Part shown: one piece after another, positions 1-9,544 of the stretch
How the letters are laid out: each line of letters begins with the position of its first letter
Numbering within the stretch: the first letter of the stretch is position 1
Assembly: GCF_900115115.1 (NCBI RefSeq)
Contig: NZ_FOVI01000030.1
Span: forward strand, 1-33,942
DNA: 33,942 nucleotides
Source of the DNA: Paenimyroides ummariense
GTDB taxonomy: Bacteria; Bacteroidota; Bacteroidia; Flavobacteriales; Flavobacteriaceae
Direction of reading: 5' to 3'
Made by a program: the position numbers and the translations under genes
Notes under the pieces: generated by a model
Told to the model about the DNA's origin: nothing
The model's input: the letters and a program-made list of their open reading frames with translations, nothing else
The model's database searches: none

Positions 1-1
1 G

Positions 2-124
2 ACCTTTTGCAACCAGTTCTCCAAACTATATTCTTTAAGTCCAAGAGCTTTGCGAAACAAAAGCCGCCAAACATACTTATCAGAAAATAAAATTGGTACG
101 CCAATAAAAAAACAAAAAAGCTAA
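2..124 (+). CDS. 3' end of a probable AraC-family transcriptional regulator (partial)
   Basis: The window opens inside a reading frame that runs 40 codons to a TAA stop at 122-124. The visible peptide contains FCNQFSKLYSLSPRALRNK. This matches the pattern of the last helix of an AraC-type DNA-binding domain (F-x3-F-K-x3-x-L/T-SP-x2-[FYL]-R). Most of the gene lies upstream of the window, so no effector domain can be seen. A minus-strand frame over the same bases is also open for about 40 codons but has no usable start codon. The gene lies about 95 bp before the MauE-like gene on the same strand and may control it. The identification rests on one short motif. Confidence 0.45.
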   Translation, partial: TFCNQFSKLYSLSPRALRNKSRQTYLSENKIGTPIKKQKS

Positions 125-219
125 ATAATACCTATCTACTAACTAATTATACTTTTTGAATAACTTTTAATTATTTGAATTTCAGAATTTTACAATACAT
201 AAAAAATAACATATGTATC

Positions 220-1668
220 ATGCGTAAAATTCTATCATTCATAAGACAGGCTGTCATTTACTTTTTCATTATACTGTTCGTGTATGCCTCAGTAAGCAAA
301 ATAACTGACTTTGAAAACTTTCAGGTTCAGGTAGCACAGTCTCCCCTTCTGAGTGCCTTTGCAACTATCATTGCTTACGCAACCGTGATCGGCGAATTGA
401 TCATTGCAATATTATTATGCATTAAAAAAACAGAAAGAATCGGACTGTACCTTTTCTTAGGAATGATGACGGCCTTCACCGTATATATTTACCTGATATT
501 GAACTACAGCCCGTTCGTCCCATGTTCCTGTGGCGGTATCCTTGAAAAGATGGGATGGACGGAACACCTGTGGTTCAATGTTATCACTTCAATAGTTGCC
601 GCTGCTATTTTATTGTACAGAAACACAAACAAGACTTCCATATTATTAAGCATTGGAACCATAATAATAAGTTCGGCAATTGTTGTATTACTTTTTATCA
701 CTTCCGAACACATCATGAAAAGGGAAAATCCTTTTGTAAGAAGATTTTTACCACATCATATAGACAAAGCCGAGTATCTGGATTTGAAAGTAAACTCCTA
801 TTACATCGCAGGACTTACGAATGACACCATATATTTAGGAAACTACACAGCACCGCTTTTAGTAACCGCAATTCCATCCGATATGGGTACTAAGGTTGAA
901 CACAAGATCAAACTGGATGAAAAAAAGCGCTCTTTCAGAAGTCTGACAGTTCGCGTACAAGGACAAGAGTTCTTCGTCAGCGACGGTACCATTCCTGTTA
1001 TTTACAAAGGAACTACTTCCAAATGGACAGCTACTAAATACATGGAAGAAAAGGTATATTTCTCCGTACTTCAACCATTACAAAACAATGTTTTTATATT
1101 TCGAAGCCAGAGTGCAGAAAACGGTGAGCATGTTTTAGGTATATTAAATGTTAATGACAGTACAACATTTAAACTTTTTGACAATGCGCTACAAAAGCAG
1201 ATTGACGGGGTCTTTGACACCGACGGACAGCTGGTTACAGATGCAAAGACCGATCAAGGGGTCTACACCTATTATTATCGGAATGAGTATTTAACATACC
1301 ACCCAGATTACAAAGAATTTAAAGTAGGAAAAACTATAGACACAACAACAATTGCGAAAATTGAAGTCACTACTCTTGCTAGTGGTGAGCGTAAGATGGG
1401 CGCACCACCACAGAAAGTAAATTCCAAAACCTATACCTATAATGGACTTCTATATGTAAAATCGGAACTTATGGGTAAGAACGAAGCTAAAAATATTTGG
1501 AAGCAAGCAATTATCATAGACGTGTATGACTATAACAAGAATGAATACATATACAGTTTTTACGCTTATGACCACAAAATAGATAAAATCAAAGAGTTTG
1601 CAGTAAATGATAATTACTTCTTTGGGCTGGTGGGAAATTCTCTTGTTCGATATATAATAGACAAATAA
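220..1668 (+). CDS. MauE/DoxX-like membrane protein with a C-terminal exported domain
   Basis: I chose the ATG at 220 (482 residues) because the upstream TTG only adds a poor, non-hydrophobic extension. Residues 8-160 hold about five membrane helices. The loop before helix four carries PCSCGG (Cys102 and Cys104), a pattern seen in MauE-type redox membrane proteins of Bacteroidota. MauE itself is about 180 residues and assists disulfide formation in methylamine dehydrogenase. Here about 300 extra residues follow the last helix. They are rich in short beta-strand patterns (for example YYIAGLTNDTIYLGNY) and may form a propeller-like exported domain; that is inference. The next gene encodes a four-cysteine secreted protein, which makes a disulfide-handling role plausible. 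The specific substrate is unknown. Confidence 0.6.
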   Translation: MRKILSFIRQAVIYFFIILFVYASVSKITDFENFQVQVAQSPLLSAFATIIAYATVIGELIIAILLCIKKTERIGLYLFLGMMTAFTVYIYLILNYSPFVPCSCGGILEKMGWTEHLWFNVITSIVAAAILLYRNTNKTSILLSIGTIIISSAIVVLLFITSEHIMKRENPFVRRFLPHHIDKAEYLDLKVNSYYIAGLTNDTIYLGNYTAPLLVTAIPSDMGTKVEHKIKLDEKKRSFRSLTVRVQGQEFFVSDGTIPVIYKGTTSKWTATKYMEEKVYFSVLQPLQNNVFIFRSQSAENGEHVLGILNVNDSTTFKLFDNALQKQIDGVFDTDGQLVTDAKTDQGVYTYYYRNEYLTYHPDYKEFKVGKTIDTTTIAKIEVTTLASGERKMGAPPQKVNSKTYTYNGLLYVKSELMGKNEAKNIWKQAIIIDVYDYNKNEYIYSFYAYDHKIDKIKEFAVNDNYFFGLVGNSLVRYIIDK

Positions 1669-1754
1669 AAGTTGATTGGACAGCAGGAAAATACCGGATT
1701 CATGCAGGGGCAAATTGTTTCCAGTACTGCTTCCTTTCAACAAACAATAAAACG

Positions 1755-1768
1755 CTATCGGCCGATAG
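1755..1768. repeat. 14-bp perfect palindrome upstream of the DUF6520-like gene
   Basis: CTATCGGCCGATAG reads the same on both strands and stands out as GC-rich in an AT-rich gap between the MauE-like gene and the small secreted protein. It begins 79 bp before the small gene's ATG. It could be a regulator site or part of a leader RNA. No factor can be named from sequence. Confidence 0.35.
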
Positions 1769-1833
1769 ACAGGGGTAACGGTTGAAAACCTGTAGAAAAG
1801 AGTAAACCGAAAAACTATTAATATTTAATTATT

Positions 1834-2121
1834 ATGAAATTTAATTTTAAAAAAGCCATAATGCCACTAGCTATAGTAGTGGTTGGCACAGCAGCGGCAT
1901 TTGCAACTAATGCGGCAAAACAAAGTAGCATTAAAAATGCTCAAGTAATCGGTTACTACTATGATAGTAGTGAAGATATGGGATCAAGATGTAAACCCGT
2001 TGAGGTTAATTGTGTTAACTTCGGAAGTGAGATCTGTACAGTACCTTTAAATGGTCAAGTATGGGAACACAGTACTGAAACATTGACCGGATGTACTGAT
2101 TTACTTTATAAGATCAACTAA
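1834..2121 (+). CDS. small secreted four-cysteine protein (DUF6520-like)
   Basis: This 95-residue protein begins with a classic signal peptide: a lysine-rich start, a hydrophobic core IMPLAIVVVGTAAAFA, and likely cleavage near residue 24-28. The mature part of roughly 68 residues has four cysteines (53, 60, 68 and 87) and ends in GCTDLLYKIN. That arrangement, with a short LY-containing tail, resembles the DUF6520 family of Bacteroidota, whose function is not known. It follows a MauE-like redox membrane protein on the same strand and precedes a strong terminator. The two genes may form a unit in which the membrane protein oxidises or senses this peptide; that is inference from order only. The family name is from memory of its pattern. 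Confidence 0.6.
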   Translation: MKFNFKKAIMPLAIVVVGTAAAFATNAAKQSSIKNAQVIGYYYDSSEDMGSRCKPVEVNCVNFGSEICTVPLNGQVWEHSTETLTGCTDLLYKIN

Positions 2122-2150
2122 AAAAGGGGCTGCTTACTGCAGCCCTTTTT
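2121..2150. terminator. bidirectional hairpin terminator between convergent genes
   Basis: An A-run leads into GGGGCTGC, a five-base loop TTACT, then GCAGCCC followed by a T-run. It is symmetrical enough to stop transcription from both sides. It also contains the stop codon (in the loop) and the last codons of the minus-strand peptidase gene, which encode EKGLQ. Confidence 0.85.
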
Positions 2151-4671
2151 CCATCCATAAAGGTTTCTTATTGTCTTTCAATTTAAAATCAAACCATTGT
2201 TTCATCCTGTCAGAAAAATCCTTTTTATTTTCAGGTTTAATTAAGCTATGAGCTTCGTCAGGATAGAGTAATAATATGACTTCTTTATTTAAACGTTTCA
2301 TTGCCAAAAACATTTTTACCGACTGCTGCCAATCTATTTGAAAATCCCTTTCACCGGTTACCAGCAGCAAAGGTGTTTTAATGTTTTCAACAAAATTAGC
2401 AGGAGAATTTTTACGGTATGCATCACGATCTTCATACATTCCTTTACCCATGCGCCATTGCTGTGATTCCATACGCCACATGTCTGGTCGAAGCGTTTCC
2501 CAGTTCATTGTCAGGTAAAAGGATTCCAAATCAAATACACCTGCACTGGAAGCAGCAGCCTTAAAGCGGTTTGTTTGTGTTATTATAAAATTGGTTTCAT
2601 AACCACCAAACGAGTGACCGCAAATCCCTACTCTATCCATATCTATCGGATAAGCTGCAACCACTTTATTTAAGGCAGTTTCCACACTGTCTAATGCAGA
2701 AAGTCCGGGTTTTCCTACATTATAATAAATATCAGGTTCAATTACAAAATATCCGTCATTGACATAATCCCTATAATTAAAGCCGGTTCCAGATGGCATT
2801 GAAGGATCCTCGTAACTATTGCGGTTCTGCTTCTTACTTTCGTAAATACGAAAAACAGCAGGATAGCTTTTATTTTTATCGTAATTTAAAGGGAACCTTA
2901 CAAGTGCACCGGTCAACCTACCTTCGGGATCTTTCCAATTCAGGTAGTCGACCTTAATATCTTTCGCATCTGTATCCCACACATTGCTTTGAAATAGCTG
3001 TTCTGTTTTGAGTGTTTTTATGTTGATAGACAAAAGTTGCGGAGGAAGATTGGCTTTTTCTTTCAATACGGTTATAAAATAACCTTCACAACGGACCTGA
3101 CTAAAACTAGCATTGTCCTTAATAATATCCTTTACCTTATAGTCAAAACCCACTAGGGAAATACCTTCTTCCAAGTAATCTTCAGTATGCCATTTTAAAA
3201 ATAGCTTACCATTATTCAAATTTTGTCTGGAGAAATTCAAATCCCATCCTAAAAATTGATGCCCCGAACCTTGCCATTGTACGGCATACCTTCTTCCTAA
3301 CTCTTTACCACGAGTAATTTTCTTAAGTTCGTCTGACTTGTAATCATAAGCATATACGTCATATTTTTCCTGTATAATAATTTTATCATCAAAAATCTCC
3401 GGACTGCTTAAATATCCTTCTTTCGAATTCTTAATGTACTTAAAATGCTCATTGTGAAAAATACCCCCCGAACCTGCTGTAATATTTTTACAGGTCTGAT
3501 TACTTACATTAAACAAATACCAGTGACCATCTTTAAAATAAAAATAACAGGGTACATCTTTAAAACCGAAGAGAGGTACGGATGATTCAGTAAAAAAGCC
3601 AATATTTTTCTTCTGCCCAGTATTCTGATCGTACCAGAATAGTTCCTTTAGGGGATATTCCCGGGTAAAATCATCGTGCTTGTTAATTTCCCAGGAAAAG
3701 ATCATGTCTTTATATGCTCCTATCCTGAAATCCACAAGTTTATCCTGTTCTGAAAAATCTATTAATGATCCATCTTTAATTTTTACCAAAAGAAGCTGTT
3801 GACTGTTTTCCAAATTCCTAGCTGTTTTTTCAGGTATTCCTTTGGTGAACCCAGACCATATCTTTGGAATACTTGATGTGTTTTCAACCTTTGCCTTTGT
3901 ACCCAGGGCAAGATATCCTTCCAGAAGTCTTGCCTTGGAAAAAATTGTGTCAAGCTCAAAACCTTTCTGCTCATTAATTCTCTTTATAATGGCTATATTT
4001 CGGAGATTCTTCTCATCTAAATGTAATACCTTAATTTCCTGCATATTGTTTAATAATAAATAAGCACTGCTATCTGCAGACCACAAAACTCTTTTAACAC
4101 GAAAGTTGGTCAGATGTTCGCTTTCCCTTTCAGATGCCAGACGTCCAATCATATCGTACCATATAATTCTATTATTATAACTCGTCAGCACCAGTTTATC
4201 AATATTTTCGGACACACTGTAAAAAATAACGTCGTCAAATACTTTAACAGTATCACCAGACATTGTTGTAAGAACAACTTTCGCATTTTTTTTATGATGA
4301 CAAACAACCAAATCCAATTTCTCATTCCAATGGAAACCAGACACATTATCAACTGAATCTATTTTTCCACTTTTAAAAGTGATACGGTAAAGTTTCTGTC
4401 TGTACCTACTCCATCCGATAAAAAATTCATCGTTTAAAACGGTTTGGTTAGAGATATCTTTCAAAGAATACTCCTTCTTACGCTCTAAATCTTTTATGAT
4501 CATGCTTACGGATACGGATTCCGAACTACTCTTAAAAAATGCAGCTTTCCCTCCAGAAGCCGTGATTTTGTGGTTCACAACCTTCTCGGATTCTTTCTGA
4601 ATCTTCTGACCATTACTTTGGTATGTAACTAAAATCAGCAGAAAAAGTATTATTTTATTTATATTTCCCAT
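2134..4671 (-). CDS. S9-family prolyl oligopeptidase-like serine peptidase, exported
   Basis: The 845-residue protein starts with a signal peptide (hydrophobic IILFLLILV, then SNGQ). Residues 30 to about 560 have the repeated beta-strand texture of the S9 propeller. The C-terminal alpha/beta-hydrolase domain has all three catalytic residues in order: Ser687 in GHSFGGYE, Asp776 in TGERDFQ and His808 in DEAHSL. Family members cleave peptides or remove dipeptides, and the propeller restricts access to short substrates. The gene is the last of a tight operon: its ATG lies 13 bp after the susD stop. That suggests it trims peptides delivered by the SusCD pair in the periplasm. The exact cleavage specificity cannot be read from sequence. 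Confidence 0.9.
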   Translation of the reverse strand: MGNINKIILFLLILVTYQSNGQKIQKESEKVVNHKITASGGKAAFFKSSSESVSVSMIIKDLERKKEYSLKDISNQTVLNDEFFIGWSRYRQKLYRITFKSGKIDSVDNVSGFHWNEKLDLVVCHHKKNAKVVLTTMSGDTVKVFDDVIFYSVSENIDKLVLTSYNNRIIWYDMIGRLASERESEHLTNFRVKRVLWSADSSAYLLLNNMQEIKVLHLDEKNLRNIAIIKRINEQKGFELDTIFSKARLLEGYLALGTKAKVENTSSIPKIWSGFTKGIPEKTARNLENSQQLLLVKIKDGSLIDFSEQDKLVDFRIGAYKDMIFSWEINKHDDFTREYPLKELFWYDQNTGQKKNIGFFTESSVPLFGFKDVPCYFYFKDGHWYLFNVSNQTCKNITAGSGGIFHNEHFKYIKNSKEGYLSSPEIFDDKIIIQEKYDVYAYDYKSDELKKITRGKELGRRYAVQWQGSGHQFLGWDLNFSRQNLNNGKLFLKWHTEDYLEEGISLVGFDYKVKDIIKDNASFSQVRCEGYFITVLKEKANLPPQLLSINIKTLKTEQLFQSNVWDTDAKDIKVDYLNWKDPEGRLTGALVRFPLNYDKNKSYPAVFRIYESKKQNRNSYEDPSMPSGTGFNYRDYVNDGYFVIEPDIYYNVGKPGLSALDSVETALNKVVAAYPIDMDRVGICGHSFGGYETNFIITQTNRFKAAASSAGVFDLESFYLTMNWETLRPDMWRMESQQWRMGKGMYEDRDAYRKNSPANFVENIKTPLLLVTGERDFQIDWQQSVKMFLAMKRLNKEVILLLYPDEAHSLIKPENKKDFSDRMKQWFDFKLKDNKKPLWMEKGLQ

Positions 4672-4684
4672 TGCATTACTTTTT

Positions 4685-6055
4685 TTAATAACCCGTATTT
4701 TGAGGCAGCAGGTTAGGATTTAGCAATAGCTCTTTTTCGGGCAGCGGAAGTACTTGGTAATGCTGTTGCCATTGTGGTTTGACGTCAAAAAGTTCATCGA
4801 AATTTTTCCAGCGCTTAAGATCATAAAAACGGTGACCGTATTCACAAAAAAGCTCCACTCTTCTTTCCTTCTTCACTGCATTGAGTGCATCTGTATGATT
4901 ATCTATGTCCAACAGTGCCAGACCTGCACGCTCACGGATTGCATTTACATACCTATTGAAATCCTGCCAACTTCCTTTATGTGCAGCAGCTTCAGCAGCA
5001 ATAAGGTACATCTCTTCTATTCGCATGATGATCGAGTATTCCCGTGAAGGGGAACTTATACCCTTTTGTTTGTATTTGAATGCGCAAGCATCCACCTTGT
5101 CATCGCCCACGAATCTCACCCAAAACTGCTTTCTTAAATCTCCCTGCTCAAAATCTCCCAACAGTTTCGTACTCAGTCGTGCAAAAGGTGATGGCGTACT
5201 TTCAAACTGGTATTCACCCGCTTCGATCGTATTTCTACCCTCTGCCTCAGGTTTTAACTGCCAAATAGCACTTTTACTCTCCTTTAGAAAAGTTGTACCA
5301 ATGGGTTCGAGCATGTAAGTTCCGCTATTTATCAACTTTTCGGCATAATACTGTGCTTTATCCCAATTGTTTTGATACAGGTACATTCTTGCCAAGAATC
5401 CCTCTACAACGCTTCGATTTATCCTCACTTTTTCTGATGAAGGATAAGCAGGTGAAACCAATTGTTCTGCAACTAACAGATCTTCGACAGCCTGCACCAC
5501 AACCTCATTTACCGATTGTTTTCCAATCTTAGTGTTTACCCTATAGTCTGTTGATAAGATGTACGGTATATCCCCGAAAGTTTGGGTAAGGTAAAAATTC
5601 AGTATAGCCCTTAATGCCAATGCCTCACCTTTGAGCTGGTCCTGAACTTCGGGTGATATCGTTTTAGATTTCTCTATTCCTTCCAATACGTTGTTTACAA
5701 GGTATATCTGATTGTAGGTGTTACTCCACAACGATATCACTGCGGTATTATCGCTCAATACACTGTTTTTGTAGAATCGCAGGTAGCTGCTTTCCTGCGG
5801 ATTTGTAACTTCCAACTCATCAGTATAGCATCCAAGCAGATAACCGATGCCTACCTTGTTACCTGCAAAGAAGCCCTGATCCCTTATTTTTGAATAGGTA
5901 TTGGTTAAAGCAGACAATGCCATCCTGTCGTCAGAAAATACGAGTTCCTGATCAATCTCATTTTTTGGTACTTCCACATCCAAAAACTCTTCACATGAAT
6001 TAAGAATAAATAGCGTGAAAAGTAAAACTGTTATATTTTCAAAACTTGTCTTCAT
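4685..6055 (-). CDS. SusD/RagB-family nutrient-binding outer-membrane lipoprotein
   Basis: A short hydrophobic leader ends in ILNSC, so Cys21 should be lipidated and the protein anchored in the outer membrane. The mature protein opens with EEFLDVEVP, the usual SusD start. It carries helical TPR-like stretches such as LKGEALALRAILNFYLTQTFGDIPY and the C-terminal block RRVELFCEYGHRFYDLKRWK, both typical of SusD/RagB. At 456 residues it is within the normal family range. SusD proteins act as the surface lid of the TonB-dependent SusC channel. It sits 10 bp after susC and 13 bp before an S9 peptidase, so the substrate is more likely a peptide than a glycan (inference). Confidence 0.93.
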   Translation of the reverse strand: MKTSFENITVLLFTLFILNSCEEFLDVEVPKNEIDQELVFSDDRMALSALTNTYSKIRDQGFFAGNKVGIGYLLGCYTDELEVTNPQESSYLRFYKNSVLSDNTAVISLWSNTYNQIYLVNNVLEGIEKSKTISPEVQDQLKGEALALRAILNFYLTQTFGDIPYILSTDYRVNTKIGKQSVNEVVVQAVEDLLVAEQLVSPAYPSSEKVRINRSVVEGFLARMYLYQNNWDKAQYYAEKLINSGTYMLEPIGTTFLKESKSAIWQLKPEAEGRNTIEAGEYQFESTPSPFARLSTKLLGDFEQGDLRKQFWVRFVGDDKVDACAFKYKQKGISSPSREYSIIMRIEEMYLIAAEAAAHKGSWQDFNRYVNAIRERAGLALLDIDNHTDALNAVKKERRVELFCEYGHRFYDLKRWKNFDELFDVKPQWQQHYQVLPLPEKELLLNPNLLPQNTGY

Positions 6056-6065
6056 AATCTAATCC

Positions 6066-9062
6066 TTAAAAATTTATATTCAATCCCATGGCAATTGTTC
6101 TTAGAGCAGGCAGAAAACTCCCATGAGTTTCCGGATCACTACCCCAGTACTTTGTAATTGTTATCAGATTAAATCCCTGTAGATTAACGGTCAATGTTTT
6201 ACCTCTTAACCATTGCGAACCTAAAGTATATTGCAACTGTAAAGATTTCAACCTGATATAGGAACCGTCGATCACTACACCATCACTGGAATTATAATTC
6301 TGGTACGCCTGCAAGGCTTTACTATTAGCACCTGTTGTTGGAATCTGGTAACGGGCATCTTTATTATCCTCAGAAAAATAATCTGCCGCCCTTGCGGGCT
6401 GATTATTAAAACTACCTAAATAGCTTCCGTAATAATCAGGGCTATAAACCTTTTGTTTCACAAACATCCAATTAAAGTCCAAAGTCCAGTTGCGGTATTT
6501 GAAGGAATTTTGAAGCCCCCCGAATAATGTAACACCCAGGTTGACTTTAGTCTGGCGGTCATCTGCGTTTAGAACGCCATCCTTATTAACATCATCAAAT
6601 TCATAAATACCTGTTTCTTTATTGATCCCAGTGTATTTATAAAGTTTTACAATAGATGTAGGAAGACCAACATGATATCGTGCAGCGTATGTTGATTCTT
6701 CCAAATTTGGAAAAGCGATAAGTTTATTTCTAGGAATAGTCATATTAAAACCCGTACTCCACTCAAAATCTTTTCCGATAATATTTGAAGAGCGCAAAAC
6801 AAATTCCCATCCGCTGTTTTCCACGGTTGCAGCCAGATTTGCCTGAACGCTGTTGAAACCTGTCAAACTAGGCAGCGGAATGCCCACCAGCTGACTGGAA
6901 GAACGGTTACGATACCATGCAACGGAAGAAGACAGTCGGCCTTTAAAAAACTCCAGTTCCAAAGCTCCTTCCAATTTTTTATTGGTTTCCCAACTGAAAT
7001 CAGGATTGAACAGTCGCAACGGTTCCAAACCGGAAACACCATCATATTTATATCTGCTTATCCCAAAAGTGTTCAAGTACTGGTAATCTCCAATCAAATC
7101 ACTACCAGCCAAACCGTAGCTGATCCGCAGCTTACCAAAATTCAGCCAGCTGCTATCATCAAACAATTTTTCACGGCTGAAGAGCCACGCGGCACCTACC
7201 GCTCCAAAATTTCCAAAGCGCTTATCGGGACCGAATCGACTAGAACCATCCCTACGTCCGGTAACATTTACTATATAACGGTCTTTAAGCGTGTAATTCA
7301 ATCTGGCAAAAGCAGCCATATACCTGTATCTGCTTTCTGTATCAAACAAGATCATTTTAATGCCTGCATTTGCTACATTAAAAATCAGCTCATTAGAGGT
7401 AAAATTTCCTGCCTGAAGACTGAATGCCTGCTGTGTACGTTCTTCAAACGTCCCCCCGATCAACGCGTCAAATCTACCGTATGCACCATTCAGGTTCCAA
7501 GCCAGTTTAGGTTCAATGATCCAGCCTTTGCGTTTGCTGTCTGATGTATGCAAAACAGATTCGGCACTGGTTCGGTTCAGTGAAGGGCTGTAGATAGTTG
7601 AGGGAGTGGTGCGCACCTCATTAAGCGCGTTTTCAAAAATACCACCGTTCACACTCATTATTAAGTTTTCAAGCATTTTATATCTGAGTGTGACATTTGA
7701 AATCAGGTCTTCTGTTTCAGAACGATAGATACCATTCAATTTTGCCACAGGATTTAGAAACGTGTTGTTTTCCCAATTTAAGCTTCCTTGATTATCATAT
7801 AATTCCGGCGCATTTGGAACCAGATACATTTCTTTAGTAAAATCGGCAGACATCAGATTATTTTTCTGACTGGTTTTCATAATATTTATCTGGGTATCAA
7901 ACTTTTTGTTTTTTGACTGGTGATTTGCATTGATTGAAAAATTTGTACGCTTGTAACCAAAATCACCCGGAAATACCGTAGCATCATTCCGGTGACCGGC
8001 ACTGAAAAGGTAAGAAGTCTGACCTGATCCGCCCCCCACAGAGAACTGTGTATTCTGAGATACCGCCTTGCCCCCTACAAATTCTTTCTGCCAGTCGGTA
8101 TAACGATCCTGATTCCAAGTACCATTAACATCGTATGCGTTTGCAGGATATGTTGAAATACCATCGTTCACGTATGCGTCACGGCGCATTTTCAAATAAT
8201 CATCGGTTTTCATCAAATCCATATAGCCTGCAACCGTACTGACAGAAGTTGTTGATAGAAGTGAAAAGGTGGTTTTATCGGAACTTCCTTTTTTGGTAGT
8301 TATAAGAACCACCCCATTGGAACCACGGGAACCGTATATAGCCGTAGCATCAGCATCCTTCAACACCTCGATATTTTCTATGTCCGAAGGATTAATACTG
8401 TTCAAAGGGCTAATGTTTCCACCTGAAAAACTATAAATAGATACATTTGGATCAGAGGCAGACTGTGACGGATAAGGAACACCGTCAACGATATACAGGG
8501 GCGCATTACCCTCGGTTCGTAAGCTGTTGCGCCCCCTGATCTGTATATCGAAGCCGCCGCCGGGGGTACCGCTGCTCTGCGTAATGTTCACCCCTGCCAT
8601 ACGTCCCTGCATTGCGGCCAGCGGGTTGGCAACTGGTTGCTGACCAATTTCCTTCGAGGTAATCTTTGAAATGCTTCCAGTTCGTTCTTTATCCTTAACG
8701 CTGTAATAACCTGCGTTAATTACCAACTCTTCCAAGATATCATCGTCTGCCGTAAGCGTAACGTTTAGTACCTTGCCCGTTACGGCAATACTCTGGGTTT
8801 TGTAGCCGATGTATTCAAAAACGACTACTGCATTTGGTGAGATATTTATGGTATAGAAGCCCTGTTCATTGGTTTGGGTACCATTATCTGTATCTTGCTG
8901 CCACACGGTTACACCTTCTATTGGTGTACCGTCGGCAGTTTTTACCACGCCGCTAAGAACAATTGTTTCCTGCGCGTGTATTTTGTTGCTGCTAAAAAAA
9001 AGTAATAAGAGCAACACCCACATTAGGGGTACAGCAAGTGCTGCAAAAGTAAATTTTTTCAT
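6066..9062 (-). CDS. SusC/RagA-family TonB-linked outer-membrane transporter
   Basis: The 998-residue protein has a signal peptide (LMWVLLLLLFFSSNKIHAQ). Next comes a carboxypeptidase-regulatory-like beta-sandwich at about residues 35-110 (LSGVVKTADGTPIEGVTVWQ). The plug domain at about 115-240 contains QGRMAGVNITQSSGTPGGG, RGRNSLR, PLYIVDGVPYP and ATAIYGSRGSNGVVLITTKKG, all hallmark SusC motifs. The rest is a 22-strand barrel pattern ending in a terminal phenylalanine (GLNINF), as outer-membrane barrels usually do. It imports ligand captured by the SusD partner using TonB energy. No ECF sigma/anti-sigma pair adjoins it. The gene opens the susC-susD-peptidase operon, so regulation must act in the long leader region at 9063-9540 or through the AraC-like regulator (inference). 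Confidence 0.95.
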   Translation of the reverse strand: MKKFTFAALAVPLMWVLLLLLFFSSNKIHAQETIVLSGVVKTADGTPIEGVTVWQQDTDNGTQTNEQGFYTINISPNAVVVFEYIGYKTQSIAVTGKVLNVTLTADDDILEELVINAGYYSVKDKERTGSISKITSKEIGQQPVANPLAAMQGRMAGVNITQSSGTPGGGFDIQIRGRNSLRTEGNAPLYIVDGVPYPSQSASDPNVSIYSFSGGNISPLNSINPSDIENIEVLKDADATAIYGSRGSNGVVLITTKKGSSDKTTFSLLSTTSVSTVAGYMDLMKTDDYLKMRRDAYVNDGISTYPANAYDVNGTWNQDRYTDWQKEFVGGKAVSQNTQFSVGGGSGQTSYLFSAGHRNDATVFPGDFGYKRTNFSINANHQSKNKKFDTQINIMKTSQKNNLMSADFTKEMYLVPNAPELYDNQGSLNWENNTFLNPVAKLNGIYRSETEDLISNVTLRYKMLENLIMSVNGGIFENALNEVRTTPSTIYSPSLNRTSAESVLHTSDSKRKGWIIEPKLAWNLNGAYGRFDALIGGTFEERTQQAFSLQAGNFTSNELIFNVANAGIKMILFDTESRYRYMAAFARLNYTLKDRYIVNVTGRRDGSSRFGPDKRFGNFGAVGAAWLFSREKLFDDSSWLNFGKLRISYGLAGSDLIGDYQYLNTFGISRYKYDGVSGLEPLRLFNPDFSWETNKKLEGALELEFFKGRLSSSVAWYRNRSSSQLVGIPLPSLTGFNSVQANLAATVENSGWEFVLRSSNIIGKDFEWSTGFNMTIPRNKLIAFPNLEESTYAARYHVGLPTSIVKLYKYTGINKETGIYEFDDVNKDGVLNADDRQTKVNLGVTLFGGLQNSFKYRNWTLDFNWMFVKQKVYSPDYYGSYLGSFNNQPARAADYFSEDNKDARYQIPTTGANSKALQAYQNYNSSDGVVIDGSYIRLKSLQLQYTLGSQWLRGKTLTVNLQGFNLITITKYWGSDPETHGSFLPALRTIAMGLNINF

Positions 9063-9540
9063 ACTTTTGTACTGTTAGTTAATTATTCCGTTTTAATTAC
9101 TACATCCATCTCCCTGATACTAGTGCCAACTTACCTCAGGGGGATTATTTTTTAATCACTTAAACGGATTTTCTCTTTCCATTAAAAAAATACAAAAGGC
9201 AAACAAACACATAACCCCTTCCGGTTTAACTATTGCAATCAACTAACTAACTATTAATATAAATTCTACTTTGGTTTGGAAGTTGTTATGTGCTATGCCT
9301 TACTTACAAGCTAACTTTTTTGTATTATGATTAGGTTTTTAGCTGTAAGGTTTAATTTGAACTGTTAGCTTACAGCTATCAGTTTTAAGTTTTTATTTAT
9401 TCATAATAAGCTTTTTTAAAATTTGGCCGCGCGCGCGTGTCTTCGGAAATTCTTTTCTCGTGATAAGTGAGCTCACGCCAAGATTAAGTTTAATATCATC
9501 TTGAATAGTGCAAAGGTTACTTCGGTAGTCCTCATTATTA
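9063..9540. other. leader/promoter region of the susC operon with inverted repeats
   Basis: No gene is visible. Read on the minus strand this is the upstream region of susC. It contains an imperfect 15-bp inverted repeat (CACATAACnnCTTCC at 9208-9222 against 9278-9292, two mismatches). It also has a perfect 9-bp pair AGCTGTAAG/CTTACAGCT (9341-9349 and 9369-9377) and a CCCTGA/TCAGGG pair near 9112-9141 inside the probable transcript leader. I could not place a clear TAnnTTTG promoter. A (CG)n run lies at 9425-9437. Confidence 0.5.
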
Positions 9541-9544
9541 TTCC

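Noticed and set aside
4905..5318. 137-codon frame opposite susD
   Set aside because: Lies entirely antisense to a clear SusD gene and has no domain of its own.
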